DNA from: Beijerinckiaceae bacterium
GTDB lineage: Bacteria; Pseudomonadota; Alphaproteobacteria; Rhizobiales; Beijerinckiaceae
Direction of reading: 5' to 3'
Length of the DNA: 6,888 nt
Assembly: GCA_027346205.1 (NCBI GenBank)
Contig: DAIESR010000369.1
Coordinates: 1-6,888, forward strand
The notes below the pieces were generated by a model. It searched no databases. It was not told where the DNA came from and saw nothing but the letters and a program-made list of their open reading frames with translations. How positions within the stretch are numbered: the first letter of the stretch is position 1; each line of letters starts with the position of its first letter. Positions 1 through 6,197 of this stretch are shown piece after piece. Position numbers and translations under genes: made by a program.

Positions 1-1
1 C

Positions 2-1564
2 GCATTGGCGCGGCGGGTCGACAATATTGTCGGCGGCGATGCGGGTGCTATCGCGGCGGCCATGGTGACGGGTAAGCGGGATTTTCTCACCGAGAACGCT
101 CGAGAGATCATCCGCGAAGCCGGGATCTTCCACATCATTACCATTTCCGGCGTCCAGATGACTTTGGTCGCCGGCATATTCTTCATCGGCCTGCGTCGTC
201 TGCTGGCGGCGAGTACGACGTTGGCCTTGCGTTTTCCCATAAAGAAATGGGCGGCCGCCGCCGCCATTCTCGGCGCGATCTTCTATGACGTCCTGACCGG
301 CTCGCGCGTCGGCACGGAGCGCGCTTTGTTCATGACGGTGATCATGCTTTCGGCCGTGCTGCTCGGTCGACGATCATTGAGCATGCGCAATCTCGCCTTT
401 GCCGCATCTGTCGTCATCGTGATCGAGCCGGAAGCCATCCTCGGCGCGAGCTTTCAGCTTTCCTTTGCGGCGGTGGCGGCGCTCGTCGCGGTCTATGAGG
501 CGCGCATGAAATTTCGCCTTCGCCAGCATGAAGAAGACTTCGGCCGCAAGCCGACGGAGGCCAGCTCCGTATGGAGGGAGCGCGCCGCTGGGCTCTGGAA
601 CAGGCTCGGGCATGGGCCGTTTGCGCTCTTGTTCGCGACATTCTGTGCGACCGGCGCCACGGCCTCTTTCATGGCTTACGATTTTCACGAGCTGAGCCCT
701 TATGTGCTGATCGGTAATCCTTTGACCTTGACGATCATCGAGGTCTTCGCCGTTCCCGGCGCGCTGATCGGCACATTTCTCTATCCGCTCGGGCTCGATG
801 CCTTCGTCTGGCATTATGTTGGTGCCGGCATTGCCATCGTGATGTGGGCGGCCCGGCATATCGGGAGCTGGCCGGGCGCGACCTTGCATCTTCATGCCTT
901 TGCGCCTTGGGCGATCGTCTTTCTGGCGCTCGCGGTGCTTTCGGCTGTGATCTGGCGCAGCTGGCTCTTTCGCGCGACGGCGATTCCGCTCGCGGTCATC
1001 GGCCTTTATGGCGCCGCCAGCGGGCCCGGCTTCGATGTCGCGGTCGCGGCGACGGGCGATGCGATCGCTCTGCGCGGCGGCGACGGGAGTCTCACAATTC
1101 TCGGCCATAGGCCGAGCCTTTTTGCGGCCGAGCAATGGTTGCGCGCCGACGCGGATGGGCGCCCGCCTCGCAAAGCCGTCGATTCTTCCGCCTGCGACAA
1201 GCTCGGCTGCGTCGGCATTCTTCCCGATGGGCGCGCCGTGGCGCTGGTTCTCAACAGAGATGCCTTTGCGGAAGATTGCATGCGGGCGGCGGTGGTCGTG
1301 ACGCCGCTCTTCGCGCCGCCGGGCTGCGCCACCGGGCTCGTCATCGATCGCGACAGGCTCGCGCAAACGGGCTCTTTAATCCTGATGGAACATGGCCAAC
1401 ATTGGCAAATCATTGCGGCGCGTAGTCCGGATGAAGACCGGCCCTGGTCGCCTGCACCGAAACGGCACTGGAAGAGCCCTCCACCTTCCGCCAAAGGTGC
1501 GGATGCTCTTGGCGCCGATGCGCCGATGGACGAGAGCGACGCGGAGTTTTCCCCGCTCGACTGA
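2..1564 (+). CDS. comEC: ComEC/Rec2-family DNA uptake channel, 3' part
   Basis: ComEC is the polytopic inner-membrane protein that carries single-stranded DNA into the cytoplasm during natural transformation. The reading frame is open to the left edge, so the N-terminal part and true start lie outside; the TTG at position 5 is just an in-frame Leu codon. Counting from that TTG, residues 11-57 match the start of the Competence domain (GDAGAIAAAMVTGKRDFL, then the core TISGVQM, where most family members have SGxH). About eight to ten hydrophobic segments follow up to residue 340, including PEAILGASFQLSF at 142-154, another family hallmark. Residues 345-460 form a compact domain with four cysteines (397, 402, 425, 441) but no HxHxDH motif, so the metallo-beta-lactamase domain of Bacillus ComEC is absent, as is usual in alphaproteobacteria as far as I recall. 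The last 55 residues are Pro- and charge-rich. The stop abuts that of convergent lipB. Whether the strain is transformable cannot be told from this. Confidence 0.9.
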   Translation, partial: ALARRVDNIVGGDAGAIAAAMVTGKRDFLTENAREIIREAGIFHIITISGVQMTLVAGIFFIGLRRLLAASTTLALRFPIKKWAAAAAILGAIFYDVLTGSRVGTERALFMTVIMLSAVLLGRRSLSMRNLAFAASVVIVIEPEAILGASFQLSFAAVAALVAVYEARMKFRLRQHEEDFGRKPTEASSVWRERAAGLWNRLGHGPFALLFATFCATGATASFMAYDFHELSPYVLIGNPLTLTIIEVFAVPGALIGTFLYPLGLDAFVWHYVGAGIAIVMWAARHIGSWPGATLHLHAFAPWAIVFLALAVLSAVIWRSWLFRATAIPLAVIGLYGAASGPGFDVAVAATGDAIALRGGDGSLTILGHRPSLFAAEQWLRADADGRPPRKAVDSSACDKLGCVGILPDGRAVALVLNRDAFAEDCMRAAVVVTPLFAPPGCATGLVIDRDRLAQTGSLILMEHGQHWQIIAARSPDEDRPWSPAPKRHWKSPPPSAKGADALGADAPMDESDAEFSPLD

Positions 1565-2254
1565 TCAGGCGGTGGTGGTCGCGCCGAAATTTGCTTCGAA
1601 CTCACGCCGCAAAATGGAATCGACCTCCGGCATGCTGACCAGCAAGCCGAGATCGGCAAAGCTCGTCACGCCGAAATGGGCGGCGGCGATGCCGCAGGGC
1701 ACGATGCCGGAAAAATGCGCAAGGTCCGGCTCGACATTGAGCGCAATGCCGTGGAACGACACCCAGCGCCGCACGCGGATGCCGATGGCCGCGATCTTGT
1801 CCTCGGCGATTTCATCTAACGCGCCGTACGGCTTTTCGGGACGCGCGACCCAGACCCCGACTCGATCCTCGCGGGTCTCGCCTTTGATATTGAAACCATC
1901 GAGTGTGGCGATGATCCAGCGCTCCAGAGCACAGACGAAGGCGCGCAGATCCGGCCGCCGGCGTTTGAGATCGAGCATCACATAAGCGACGCGCTGGCCC
2001 GGCCCATGATAGGTGAACTGGCCGCCGCGGCCGGTGCGATGGACCGGAAAGCGCGCCTCGATGAGATCATTGTCGCGGGCCGAGGTTCCCGCCGTATAGA
2101 GCGGCGGATGCTCGACGAGAAAGACGGCTTCGGCCGCTTGTCCGGCGGCAATCGCGTCGGCGCGCCGCTCCATGGAGGCAACAACCTCCTCATAAGGGGT
2201 CAAGCCCTCGAAAATATGCCATTCGACCGGCGCCATGCTCGCTTTCGGCAGCAT
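1565..2254 (-). CDS. lipB: Octanoyl-[acyl-carrier-protein]:protein N-octanoyltransferase LipB
   Basis: LipB moves octanoate from octanoyl-ACP to the lipoyl-domain lysine of 2-oxoacid dehydrogenase E2 subunits and of GcvH, in the cytoplasm; LipA then inserts the two sulfurs. With the start used here (229 residues) the signature [13 protein letters not shown] is at 75-87, the catalytic Lys is K153 in [11 protein letters not shown], and the acyl-thioester Cys is C187 in [18 protein letters not shown] at 49-57 and [10 protein letters not shown] at about 165-174 are also typical. All active-site residues are intact and length fits the family (roughly 210-240). The start is not settled. The ATG at 2254 gives [12 protein letters not shown]; an in-frame ATG at 2236 has a weak purine-rich GAAAG ahead of it; the frame stays open to an ATG at 2362, but those extra residues do not look like LipB. 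The gene is convergent with comEC with no bases between the stops, and transcribed away from the tRNA-Leu gene. Confidence 0.95.
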   Translation of the reverse strand: MLPKASMAPVEWHIFEGLTPYEEVVASMERRADAIAAGQAAEAVFLVEHPPLYTAGTSARDNDLIEARFPVHRTGRGGQFTYHGPGQRVAYVMLDLKRRRPDLRAFVCALERWIIATLDGFNIKGETREDRVGVWVARPEKPYGALDEIAEDKIAAIGIRVRRWVSFHGIALNVEPDLAHFSGIVPCGIAAAHFGVTSFADLGLLVSMPEVDSILRREFEANFGATTTA

Positions 2255-2456
2255 GGGTGCATCAAGTTTTGCGCGGCTGAGCACTGTGCCTATCCAGCTT
2301 TTCCTGCACGATTGCGGATTGAACGCTCCGATCATAGAGGCCAGGACGGGATAATTCATCATCTTTGCTGGGTGCTCTCGCCGCGCTTGTCACGGCCTAG
2401 GCTTTTTGTTAGACGACACGCCTGCCGATTTGGCCCCTGGGCCTCATCGCGTATCC

Positions 2457-2541
2457 GCGGCCATGGCGGAATTGGTAGACGCGCTAGCTTGAGGTGCTAG
2501 TGGGGAGACCCGTGGAGGTTCGAGTCCTCTTGGCCGCACCA
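2457..2541 (+). tRNA. tRNA-Leu (anticodon GAG)
   Basis: A complete cloverleaf can be folded by eye. The acceptor arm GCGGCCA (2457-2463) pairs fully with TGGCCGC (2531-2537), followed by A and an encoded CCA (2539-2541). The D-arm is GCG-GAATTGGTAGA-CGC. The anticodon stem CTAGC/GCTAG closes the loop TTGAGGT, putting anticodon GAG at 2491-2493; it reads CUC and CUU leucine codons. The long variable arm TGGGGAGACCCGT marks a class II tRNA, as expected for leucine. The T-arm GGAGG-TTCGAGT-CCTCT has one G-T pair. The gene stands alone in a gap between two minus-strand genes. No clear promoter is visible upstream; TTGTTA at 2406-2411 with a poor -10 is the best candidate. No integrase or attachment-site duplication is seen. 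Confidence 0.97.
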
Positions 2542-2559
2542 GCACATTGAAATTTATGC

Positions 2560-3603
2560 TCACCCTTGGCCGTCATGGCCGGCCATGACGCGTTGATGTC
2601 GCGGCTCCGGCATTTCCGGCGCTATCGGTGCCTGTATACGCCTCCTTGACCGCTTTCGCTTCAGGCTCATTGCCTTCTCCATGCGCGGCAGCACTTTGGC
2701 GAGGATAGCCGCTGTTTCCGAACGCCAGCCCTTGAGCGCCTGTTGGAATTTCGGCGGCGCGCCGGGTCCGGGCACGATATCGACGATATGGAAGCCGCGC
2801 TTTTTCAATGCGACGAGCAGCTTGGGCAGCATCAAAGCGGTCGAGCGGCGGGTGTCGTGCAGCAGCAAAATGCCGCGCTTCTCTTTCTCCAGCCGCGCGA
2901 GGGTCAGTTTGAGTTCGGCGCGCGGCGTCATCGGGCGCCAATCGGAGGCCCAGAGATCGGCGCCGAAGATTCCGATGTTGCGGCTTGCGAGCCAAGCGTC
3001 GAGGCGCGGGGTATCGGCAAAGCCCGGAAAGCGAAAGAAAGGGACTCTTGGGGTGGTGGCCTTTGCCGTGGGAGGGCCGTAGGCCGCTTTGTCATCGGCC
3101 GCGAATCCCTTGTCTATATCGGCGCGGGCGGCGGCGTCCGACATCAGCCGCAAGGTCTTGGCCGGATGTGAAAATGTATGATGGCCGAGTGTATGGCCCG
3201 CCGCGAGTTCGCGTCGCACCAGCGCCGGATAGGCTGCGGCATTGCGGCCAATGAGAAAGAAGGTGGCGCGCACGCATTGCTTGGCCAGCGCTTTCAGCAC
3301 GATAGGGGTCGTTGCCGGCGAAGGTCCGTCGTCGAAAGTCAGCACTACTTCGTGATCGGCCAGGTCCAGGGTCTGCGGATAGGATTTGACGCCGAGGGCG
3401 AAGCCGCCTTTGGTCCCAAGCACGATCTCACGCTCGACACCCAGCACATTGGCGGGGCAGGCAGGAGCGGCCGCAGCTGCGATGGTGGATGGCGCCACGC
3501 CGAGAAGGAGGCCAAGAAACAGGCCAAAAAGCAAGCCGAGAACCGAGCCATGCCTCGGCCACACCCACCGACTTTTTTGCCAAGCCGATGAATTTCTTCG
3601 CAT
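2560..3603 (-). CDS. Secreted polysaccharide deacetylase (NodB/CE4 family)
   Basis: Carbohydrate esterase family 4 enzymes remove N- or O-acetyl groups from chitin oligomers, peptidoglycan, xylan or exopolysaccharide using a metal ion; the substrate here is unknown. The ATG at 3603 gives 347 residues and has GAGGAAGG ten bases ahead. A longer in-frame start at 3708 would put a hydrophilic extension before the signal peptide. Residues 1-46 are a secretion signal: basic start, a Leu/Gly/Phe core at about 22-36, then an Ala run ending near 45. CE4 motifs appear in order: TFDDGP at 89-94 (catalytic base and metal Asp), HTFSH at 142-146 (metal His pair), RFPG at 191-194, DLWASDW at 216-222 and LLLHD at 246-250. 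No key residue is missing. The C-terminus is a basic tail (KRKRSRRR at about 315-322), and its last codons lie in a perfect palindrome. The gene is divergent from mgtE and convergent with the tRNA. Confidence 0.9.
   Translation of the reverse strand: MRRNSSAWQKSRWVWPRHGSVLGLLFGLFLGLLLGVAPSTIAAAAAPACPANVLGVEREIVLGTKGGFALGVKSYPQTLDLADHEVVLTFDDGPSPATTPIVLKALAKQCVRATFFLIGRNAAAYPALVRRELAAGHTLGHHTFSHPAKTLRLMSDAAARADIDKGFAADDKAAYGPPTAKATTPRVPFFRFPGFADTPRLDAWLASRNIGIFGADLWASDWRPMTPRAELKLTLARLEKEKRGILLLHDTRRSTALMLPKLLVALKKRGFHIVDIVPGPGAPPKFQQALKGWRSETAAILAKVLPRMEKAMSLKRKRSRRRIQAPIAPEMPEPRHQRVMAGHDGQG
2571..2590. repeat. Perfect 20-bp palindrome at the 3' end of the deacetylase gene
   Basis: CGTCATGGCC (2571-2580) is followed directly by its exact reverse complement (2581-2590). 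It lies inside the coding region and encodes the residues VMAGHD close to the C-terminus, nine bases before the stop codon on the minus strand. It sits between two convergent genes, 29 bases after the tRNA end. No T-tract follows on either strand, so it is not a standard intrinsic terminator. The sequence resembles one arm-pair of short dispersed palindromes seen in rhizobial genomes, which is recollection and not tested here. Confidence 0.8.
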
Positions 3604-3613
3604 GATGGGTTTG

Positions 3614-3621
3614 CCTTCCTC
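3614..3621 (-). promoter_or_regulatory. Ribosome binding site of the deacetylase gene
   Basis: The minus strand reads GAGGAAGG ten bases before the ATG at 3603. This favours that ATG over the upstream in-frame ATG at 3708 and makes the protein begin with a normal signal peptide. Confidence 0.65.
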
Positions 3622-3783
3622 GGGCGAGCTTTTTATGAACCGCGGCAGCGGTAGGATCGAACCGAACATACCCTTCAAAAGGTGGCTCAAATTTGCCGCT
3701 TGGGGCATGTTTCCAATTCACTGAGATCGAATGGGTGTCCTTGTGCGCGCTCGCTCGTCCGAGAGGCATGGGGGAATCGGCTC

Positions 3784-3788
3784 AAGGA
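3784..3788 (+). promoter_or_regulatory. Ribosome binding site of mgtE
   Basis: AAGGA ends seven bases before the ATG at 3796. It decides the start in favour of MTDPERAP rather than an upstream in-frame ATG at 3682, whose 38 extra residues are Cys/Arg-rich and unlike MgtE. Confidence 0.7.
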
Positions 3789-3795
3789 TGACAAT

Positions 3796-4677
3796 ATGAC
3801 CGACCCCGAACGCGCGCCCTATCCTGGCGAAACCCTCCTTGCGGGGCCGGAAAAGCCTGAAGAGGCGGATATTCTGCCGGTCAATGACGAAGAAGGTCGG
3901 ATTAGGCCACAATTCGTGACGGCGGTCGAAGCCGCGATCACGAATAATGACGCGGCGAGTCTGCGCGAGCTTGCCGCTCCTCTTCATGAAGCGGATCTCG
4001 CGACCCTCATCGAAGCTCTGCCGCAGGAATTTCGCCCGAAGCTCGTCGAGCTCATGGGGCCGGATTTCGATTTTGCCGCGTTGACTGAACTCGATGTCAA
4101 TCTCCGCGATGAAATTTTCCAGGAAATGTCGACTCGCACTGTCGCCGAGGGCATGCGTGAACTCGAGACCGATGACGCTGTCATTCTGCTCGAGGATTTC
4201 GACAAGGACGAACAGGCCGAAATTCTCCAAGCCTTGCCGGCTGTCGACCGCGCCGCTCTCCAGCGCTCGCTCGAATATGCCGATGGCTCGGCCGGCCGGC
4301 TTATGCAGACGACGCTCGTCATCGCGCCGCCGTTTTGGACGGCGGCGCAGATGATCGACTTTCTGCGCGACGCAGATGCTGAGGCATTGCCGGAATCCTT
4401 CTTCGAGGTCTTCATCGTCGATCCGGCGCATCGTCTGCTCGGCAATGTCTTCCTCGACGGCGTGCTGCGCGCCCGTGGATCGCAGCGGCTCGGCGACATT
4501 ATGCAGACGGATCGCCGCTGTGTCCTCGTCAGCGAGGATCGCGAGGAGGTTGCGCGCATCTTCCAGCGCTACAATCTGGTTTCCGTACCGGTTGTCGACG
4601 AAGCGCAAAGACTCGTCGGCGTCATCACCATCGACGACATGTCGATGTCATTCGCGAAGAGGCGGATGAAGATCTGA
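3796..4677 (+). CDS. MgtE 5' fragment: N domain and CBS pair, no pore
   Basis: As written, this frame makes a 293-residue soluble protein. Residues about 1-38 are an acidic Pro-rich leader, 41-165 the helical MgtE N domain (with repeated LxxALPxxxR and LLEDFDKDEQAEIL stretches), 166-225 the first CBS domain beginning SAGRLMQT, and 232-281 the second CBS domain beginning LGDIMQT and ending VGVITIDD. The last 12 residues (MSMSFAKRRMKI) are out-of-frame and foreign to the family. Without the membrane part it cannot carry Mg2+; by itself it would be at most an orphan sensor domain. Translation is supported by the AAGGA site seven bases before the ATG. Confidence 0.6.
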   Translation: MTDPERAPYPGETLLAGPEKPEEADILPVNDEEGRIRPQFVTAVEAAITNNDAASLRELAAPLHEADLATLIEALPQEFRPKLVELMGPDFDFAALTELDVNLRDEIFQEMSTRTVAEGMRELETDDAVILLEDFDKDEQAEILQALPAVDRAALQRSLEYADGSAGRLMQTTLVIAPPFWTAAQMIDFLRDADAEALPESFFEVFIVDPAHRLLGNVFLDGVLRARGSQRLGDIMQTDRRCVLVSEDREEVARIFQRYNLVSVPVVDEAQRLVGVITIDDMSMSFAKRRMKI

Positions 4678-5246
4678 AGGCCTTGGGCGGCGTCTCGGTC
4701 ACGGAAGAATTGTCGGATAGTGTGTGGTGGACGACGAAGAGCCGCTTTCTTTGGCTCTTCGTCAATCTTTTCACAGCCTTTCTCGCCTCCGGCGTGCTTG
4801 GGCTCTTCGAAGGGCAATTGCAGAAGATGGTGGCGCTCGCCGTATTGGCGCCGATCGTCGCGAGCCAGGGCGGCAATGCCGCGACCCAGACCATGACCGT
4901 GGCGGTCCGGGCGCTGGCCACATGGAAATTGTCGCGTTTCAACACGATGCGCGTGATCGGTCGCGAAATCTTGGTCGGGGCCTTGAATGGCGCGCTATTC
5001 GGCTTGATGACCGGCGTCGTTGCCTCTATCTGGTTCGGCATGTGGGGTTTGGGCGTGGTGATCGGGCTCGCCATGCTGACCAATCTCGTCGCTGGAGCGC
5101 TGGGCGGCATATTGATCCCGCTGTTCCTCGACCGCGCAGATATCGATCCGGCGGTCTCTTCCGGCGCTTTCGTCACGACAGTGACCGACGTTGTGGGTTA
5201 TGGTTCCTTTCTAGGGATTGCAACGCTCTGGTTCGGCCTGGGCTAA
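4641..5246 (+). CDS. MgtE 3' fragment: connecting helix and membrane pore
   Basis: This frame holds the linker helix (REEADEDLKALGGVSVTEEL) and the MgtE membrane domain, with about five hydrophobic segments in 201 residues. Family hallmarks are present: PIVASQGGNAATQTMTVAVRAL in the middle, and DPAVSSGAFVTTVTDVVGYG near the end, whose Asp in TDVVG corresponds to the pore ion-binding Asp of Thermus MgtE. As a stand-alone gene it has no good start: the first candidate, TTG at 4683, has GAAGG only two bases ahead, too close for a normal ribosome binding site, though it lies just past the stop of the first frame so weak re-initiation cannot be excluded. It ends with TAA at 5244-5246. Confidence 0.6.
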   Translation, partial: VDVIREEADEDLKALGGVSVTEELSDSVWWTTKSRFLWLFVNLFTAFLASGVLGLFEGQLQKMVALAVLAPIVASQGGNAATQTMTVAVRALATWKLSRFNTMRVIGREILVGALNGALFGLMTGVVASIWFGMWGLGVVIGLAMLTNLVAGALGGILIPLFLDRADIDPAVSSGAFVTTVTDVVGYGSFLGIATLWFGLG

Positions 5247-5320
5247 ATCGGAGATTGCCGGCCTACTTCTTGCTTTCTGCCTGATAAAATAGCCTTACTT
5301 TGCCCGATTGGGCCCGTGCC

Positions 5321-5325
5321 GAGGA
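5321..5325 (+). promoter_or_regulatory. Ribosome binding site of the 242-residue unknown gene
   Basis: GAGGA ends seven bases before the ATG at 5333, ideal spacing. It selects this ATG over the in-frame TTG at 5300, which has no such site. Confidence 0.7.
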
Positions 5326-5332
5326 CAAGACG

Positions 5333-6061
5333 ATGAATGAAGTGGTCCGCCGCAAAGAGCTGATGAACAAGTCGATCATCGAAGTAGATCCGGCATTGTT
5401 CTCCGAGAGCCTGATGGGTTGGCTCGAAGTCACCCATTATGTCATGGGTCAGCGTGCCGGCACCATCAAGGCGACCGAAGACGGCAGCGTGCCGCCGCTC
5501 AATAAGAAGGATTATGTGCTGACCGGCGTGCAGACGATCGCCAATGACTCGGTTTTCGCCTTTGCGATCGCAGCGTCGCTGAAGGGTGACAAGGCGGCTG
5601 TCGATTTCGTCGAGAAATCGCTCAAGGAGCAGATGGGAGAAAATTATCCGGGCTATTTCGCGCTGTTCCATTTCCACCAGGAATGCGATGCGCCGGAGAC
5701 GCTCGACGATTGGGTTGGCAAGATCGGCAAGGCGCTGCTGGTCGACCAGCTCGATGATCCGAAGGATAAATGGAACGCCATCCTCCGCTACTACGAAAAA
5801 ACGCGTAAATCGAATTTCATTGTCGAGCTCACTCCGAAGGTCGCGCAATGGGGCCGCGAAGAATTTACAAAGATCTTCGCGCAACGAAAAGAAAGCCTGC
5901 ACGAGCCGGACACCAATCTGCCGCCGGCGCTCGAAGCGTTGAAGGAAACCCGTAATGACGAGGCTTTCATAGCCGCCTTCCTCATTGCTTCTGCGCCGGT
6001 CGTCGATATGGAACTCAATGAGGACTATATGGGCCTGTTGAAATCCGTCTCGCGGCGGTGA
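5333..6061 (+). CDS. Conserved-looking soluble protein of unknown function
   Basis: I do not recognise this 242-residue protein. It has no signal peptide and no convincing membrane segment, so it should be cytoplasmic. Composition is rich in Lys, Glu and Asp and looks mostly helical, with only one Cys. Visible points are EVDPALFSESLMGWLEVTHYVMG near the N-terminus (residues 17-39), FHFHQEC at 112-118 (a His pair beside the lone Cys, which might bind a metal, though nothing proves it), an aromatic helix WNAILRYYEKTRKSNFIVEL at 147-166, and a hydrophobic helix EAFIAAFLIASAPVVDMEL near 210-228. That it is a real gene follows from the good ribosome binding site, natural protein composition and a clean stop. 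It starts 86 bases after mgtE in the same direction; TAAAAT at 5285-5290 could be a -10 element but no -35 matches. It ends just before a palindromic repeat. A long open frame on the opposite strand is a shadow. Confidence 0.8.
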   Translation: MNEVVRRKELMNKSIIEVDPALFSESLMGWLEVTHYVMGQRAGTIKATEDGSVPPLNKKDYVLTGVQTIANDSVFAFAIAASLKGDKAAVDFVEKSLKEQMGENYPGYFALFHFHQECDAPETLDDWVGKIGKALLVDQLDDPKDKWNAILRYYEKTRKSNFIVELTPKVAQWGREEFTKIFAQRKESLHEPDTNLPPALEALKETRNDEAFIAAFLIASAPVVDMELNEDYMGLLKSVSRR

Positions 6062-6067
6062 ATTTGC

Positions 6068-6170
6068 CGTCATTGTGAGGAGCGTGGCGACGAAGCAGTC
6101 CAGTGTCCCAGCGTGCTGGACTGTTTCGCGTAGCCCGTCATCGGGCCAGATCCATAGCCTCGCAAAGACG
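6068..6170. repeat. Degenerate nested palindromic repeat in a convergent gap
   Basis: Three dyads are visible. The outer arms CGTCATTGTGAGG (6068-6080) and CCTCGCAAAGACG (6158-6170) are inverted copies with 11 of 13 matches. The inner arms CGAAGCAGTCCAG (6091-6103) and CTGGACTGTTTCG (6116-6128) match at 12 of 13, closing a 12-base loop. A small hairpin GCCCG-TCAT-CGGGC lies at 6133-6146. The pattern of CGTCATTG.GAGGAGCG..GCGACGAAGCA.TCCAG belongs to a dispersed intergenic repeat that I recall from many Rhizobiales and other proteobacteria; the identification is from memory. Placed between two convergent genes it could fold in both transcripts and act as a bidirectional terminator or RNA stabiliser, which is inference. 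The 6062-6197 gap holds nothing else I can name. Confidence 0.75.
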
Positions 6171-6197
6171 TTGCGGCCTGAATGAGGGGTTTTCTTA

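Larger units (their letters stand above)
3796..5246 (+). pseudogene. mgtE: MgtE magnesium transporter, interrupted by a one-base frameshift
   Basis: MgtE is a homodimeric Mg2+ channel of the inner membrane whose cytoplasmic N and CBS domains gate the pore according to internal Mg2+. Joining the two frames gives a normal MgtE of about 483 residues with domains in the right order: N domain, CBS pair, connecting helix, membrane pore. The break falls at 4639-4641. Up to GVITIDD (residue 281) the first frame is good MgtE; it then reads MSMSFAKRRMKI and stops at 4677. The sequence VDVIREEADEDLKALGGV, which belongs next, is in the -1 frame from 4641. One inserted base (for example ATG GTC in place of ATGTC) would restore the gene. 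Both halves otherwise show no damage, so the change is either very recent or a sequence error. The gene diverges from the deacetylase; I see no magnesium riboswitch in the 190-base upstream gap. Confidence 0.85.

Noticed and set aside
374..1366. Long open frame on the minus strand opposite comEC (330 codons)
   Set aside because: Its product is Arg/Ala/Pro-rich with no domain-like pattern, as expected of a shadow frame in GC-rich DNA; comEC on + is clearly the real gene.
2255..2362. LipB N-terminal extension from the ATG at 2362
   Set aside because: The extra residues do not resemble LipB, and the later starts at 2254 or 2236 give a family-typical length.
2529..2572. Direct repeat CTTGGCCG at the tRNA 3' end (2529-2536) and again at 2565-2572, as a possible integration site
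   Set aside because: Eight bases is within chance, only 28 bases separate the copies, and no integrase or island gene is present.
3604..3795. Possible Mg2+-sensing leader (M-box or similar) ahead of mgtE
   Set aside because: The gap is long enough, but I could not find the paired elements of a known Mg2+ riboswitch, nor a convincing promoter on either strand; nothing else is visible there.
4636..4650. Programmed -1 ribosomal frameshift joining the two mgtE frames
   Set aside because: There is no X XXY YYZ slippery heptamer at the junction and MgtE is not known to be made that way; a one-base deletion is simpler.
5285..5290. TAAAAT as a -10 promoter element for the unknown gene
   Set aside because: No -35-like hexamer lies at 16-18 bases upstream, so I do not list it as a promoter.
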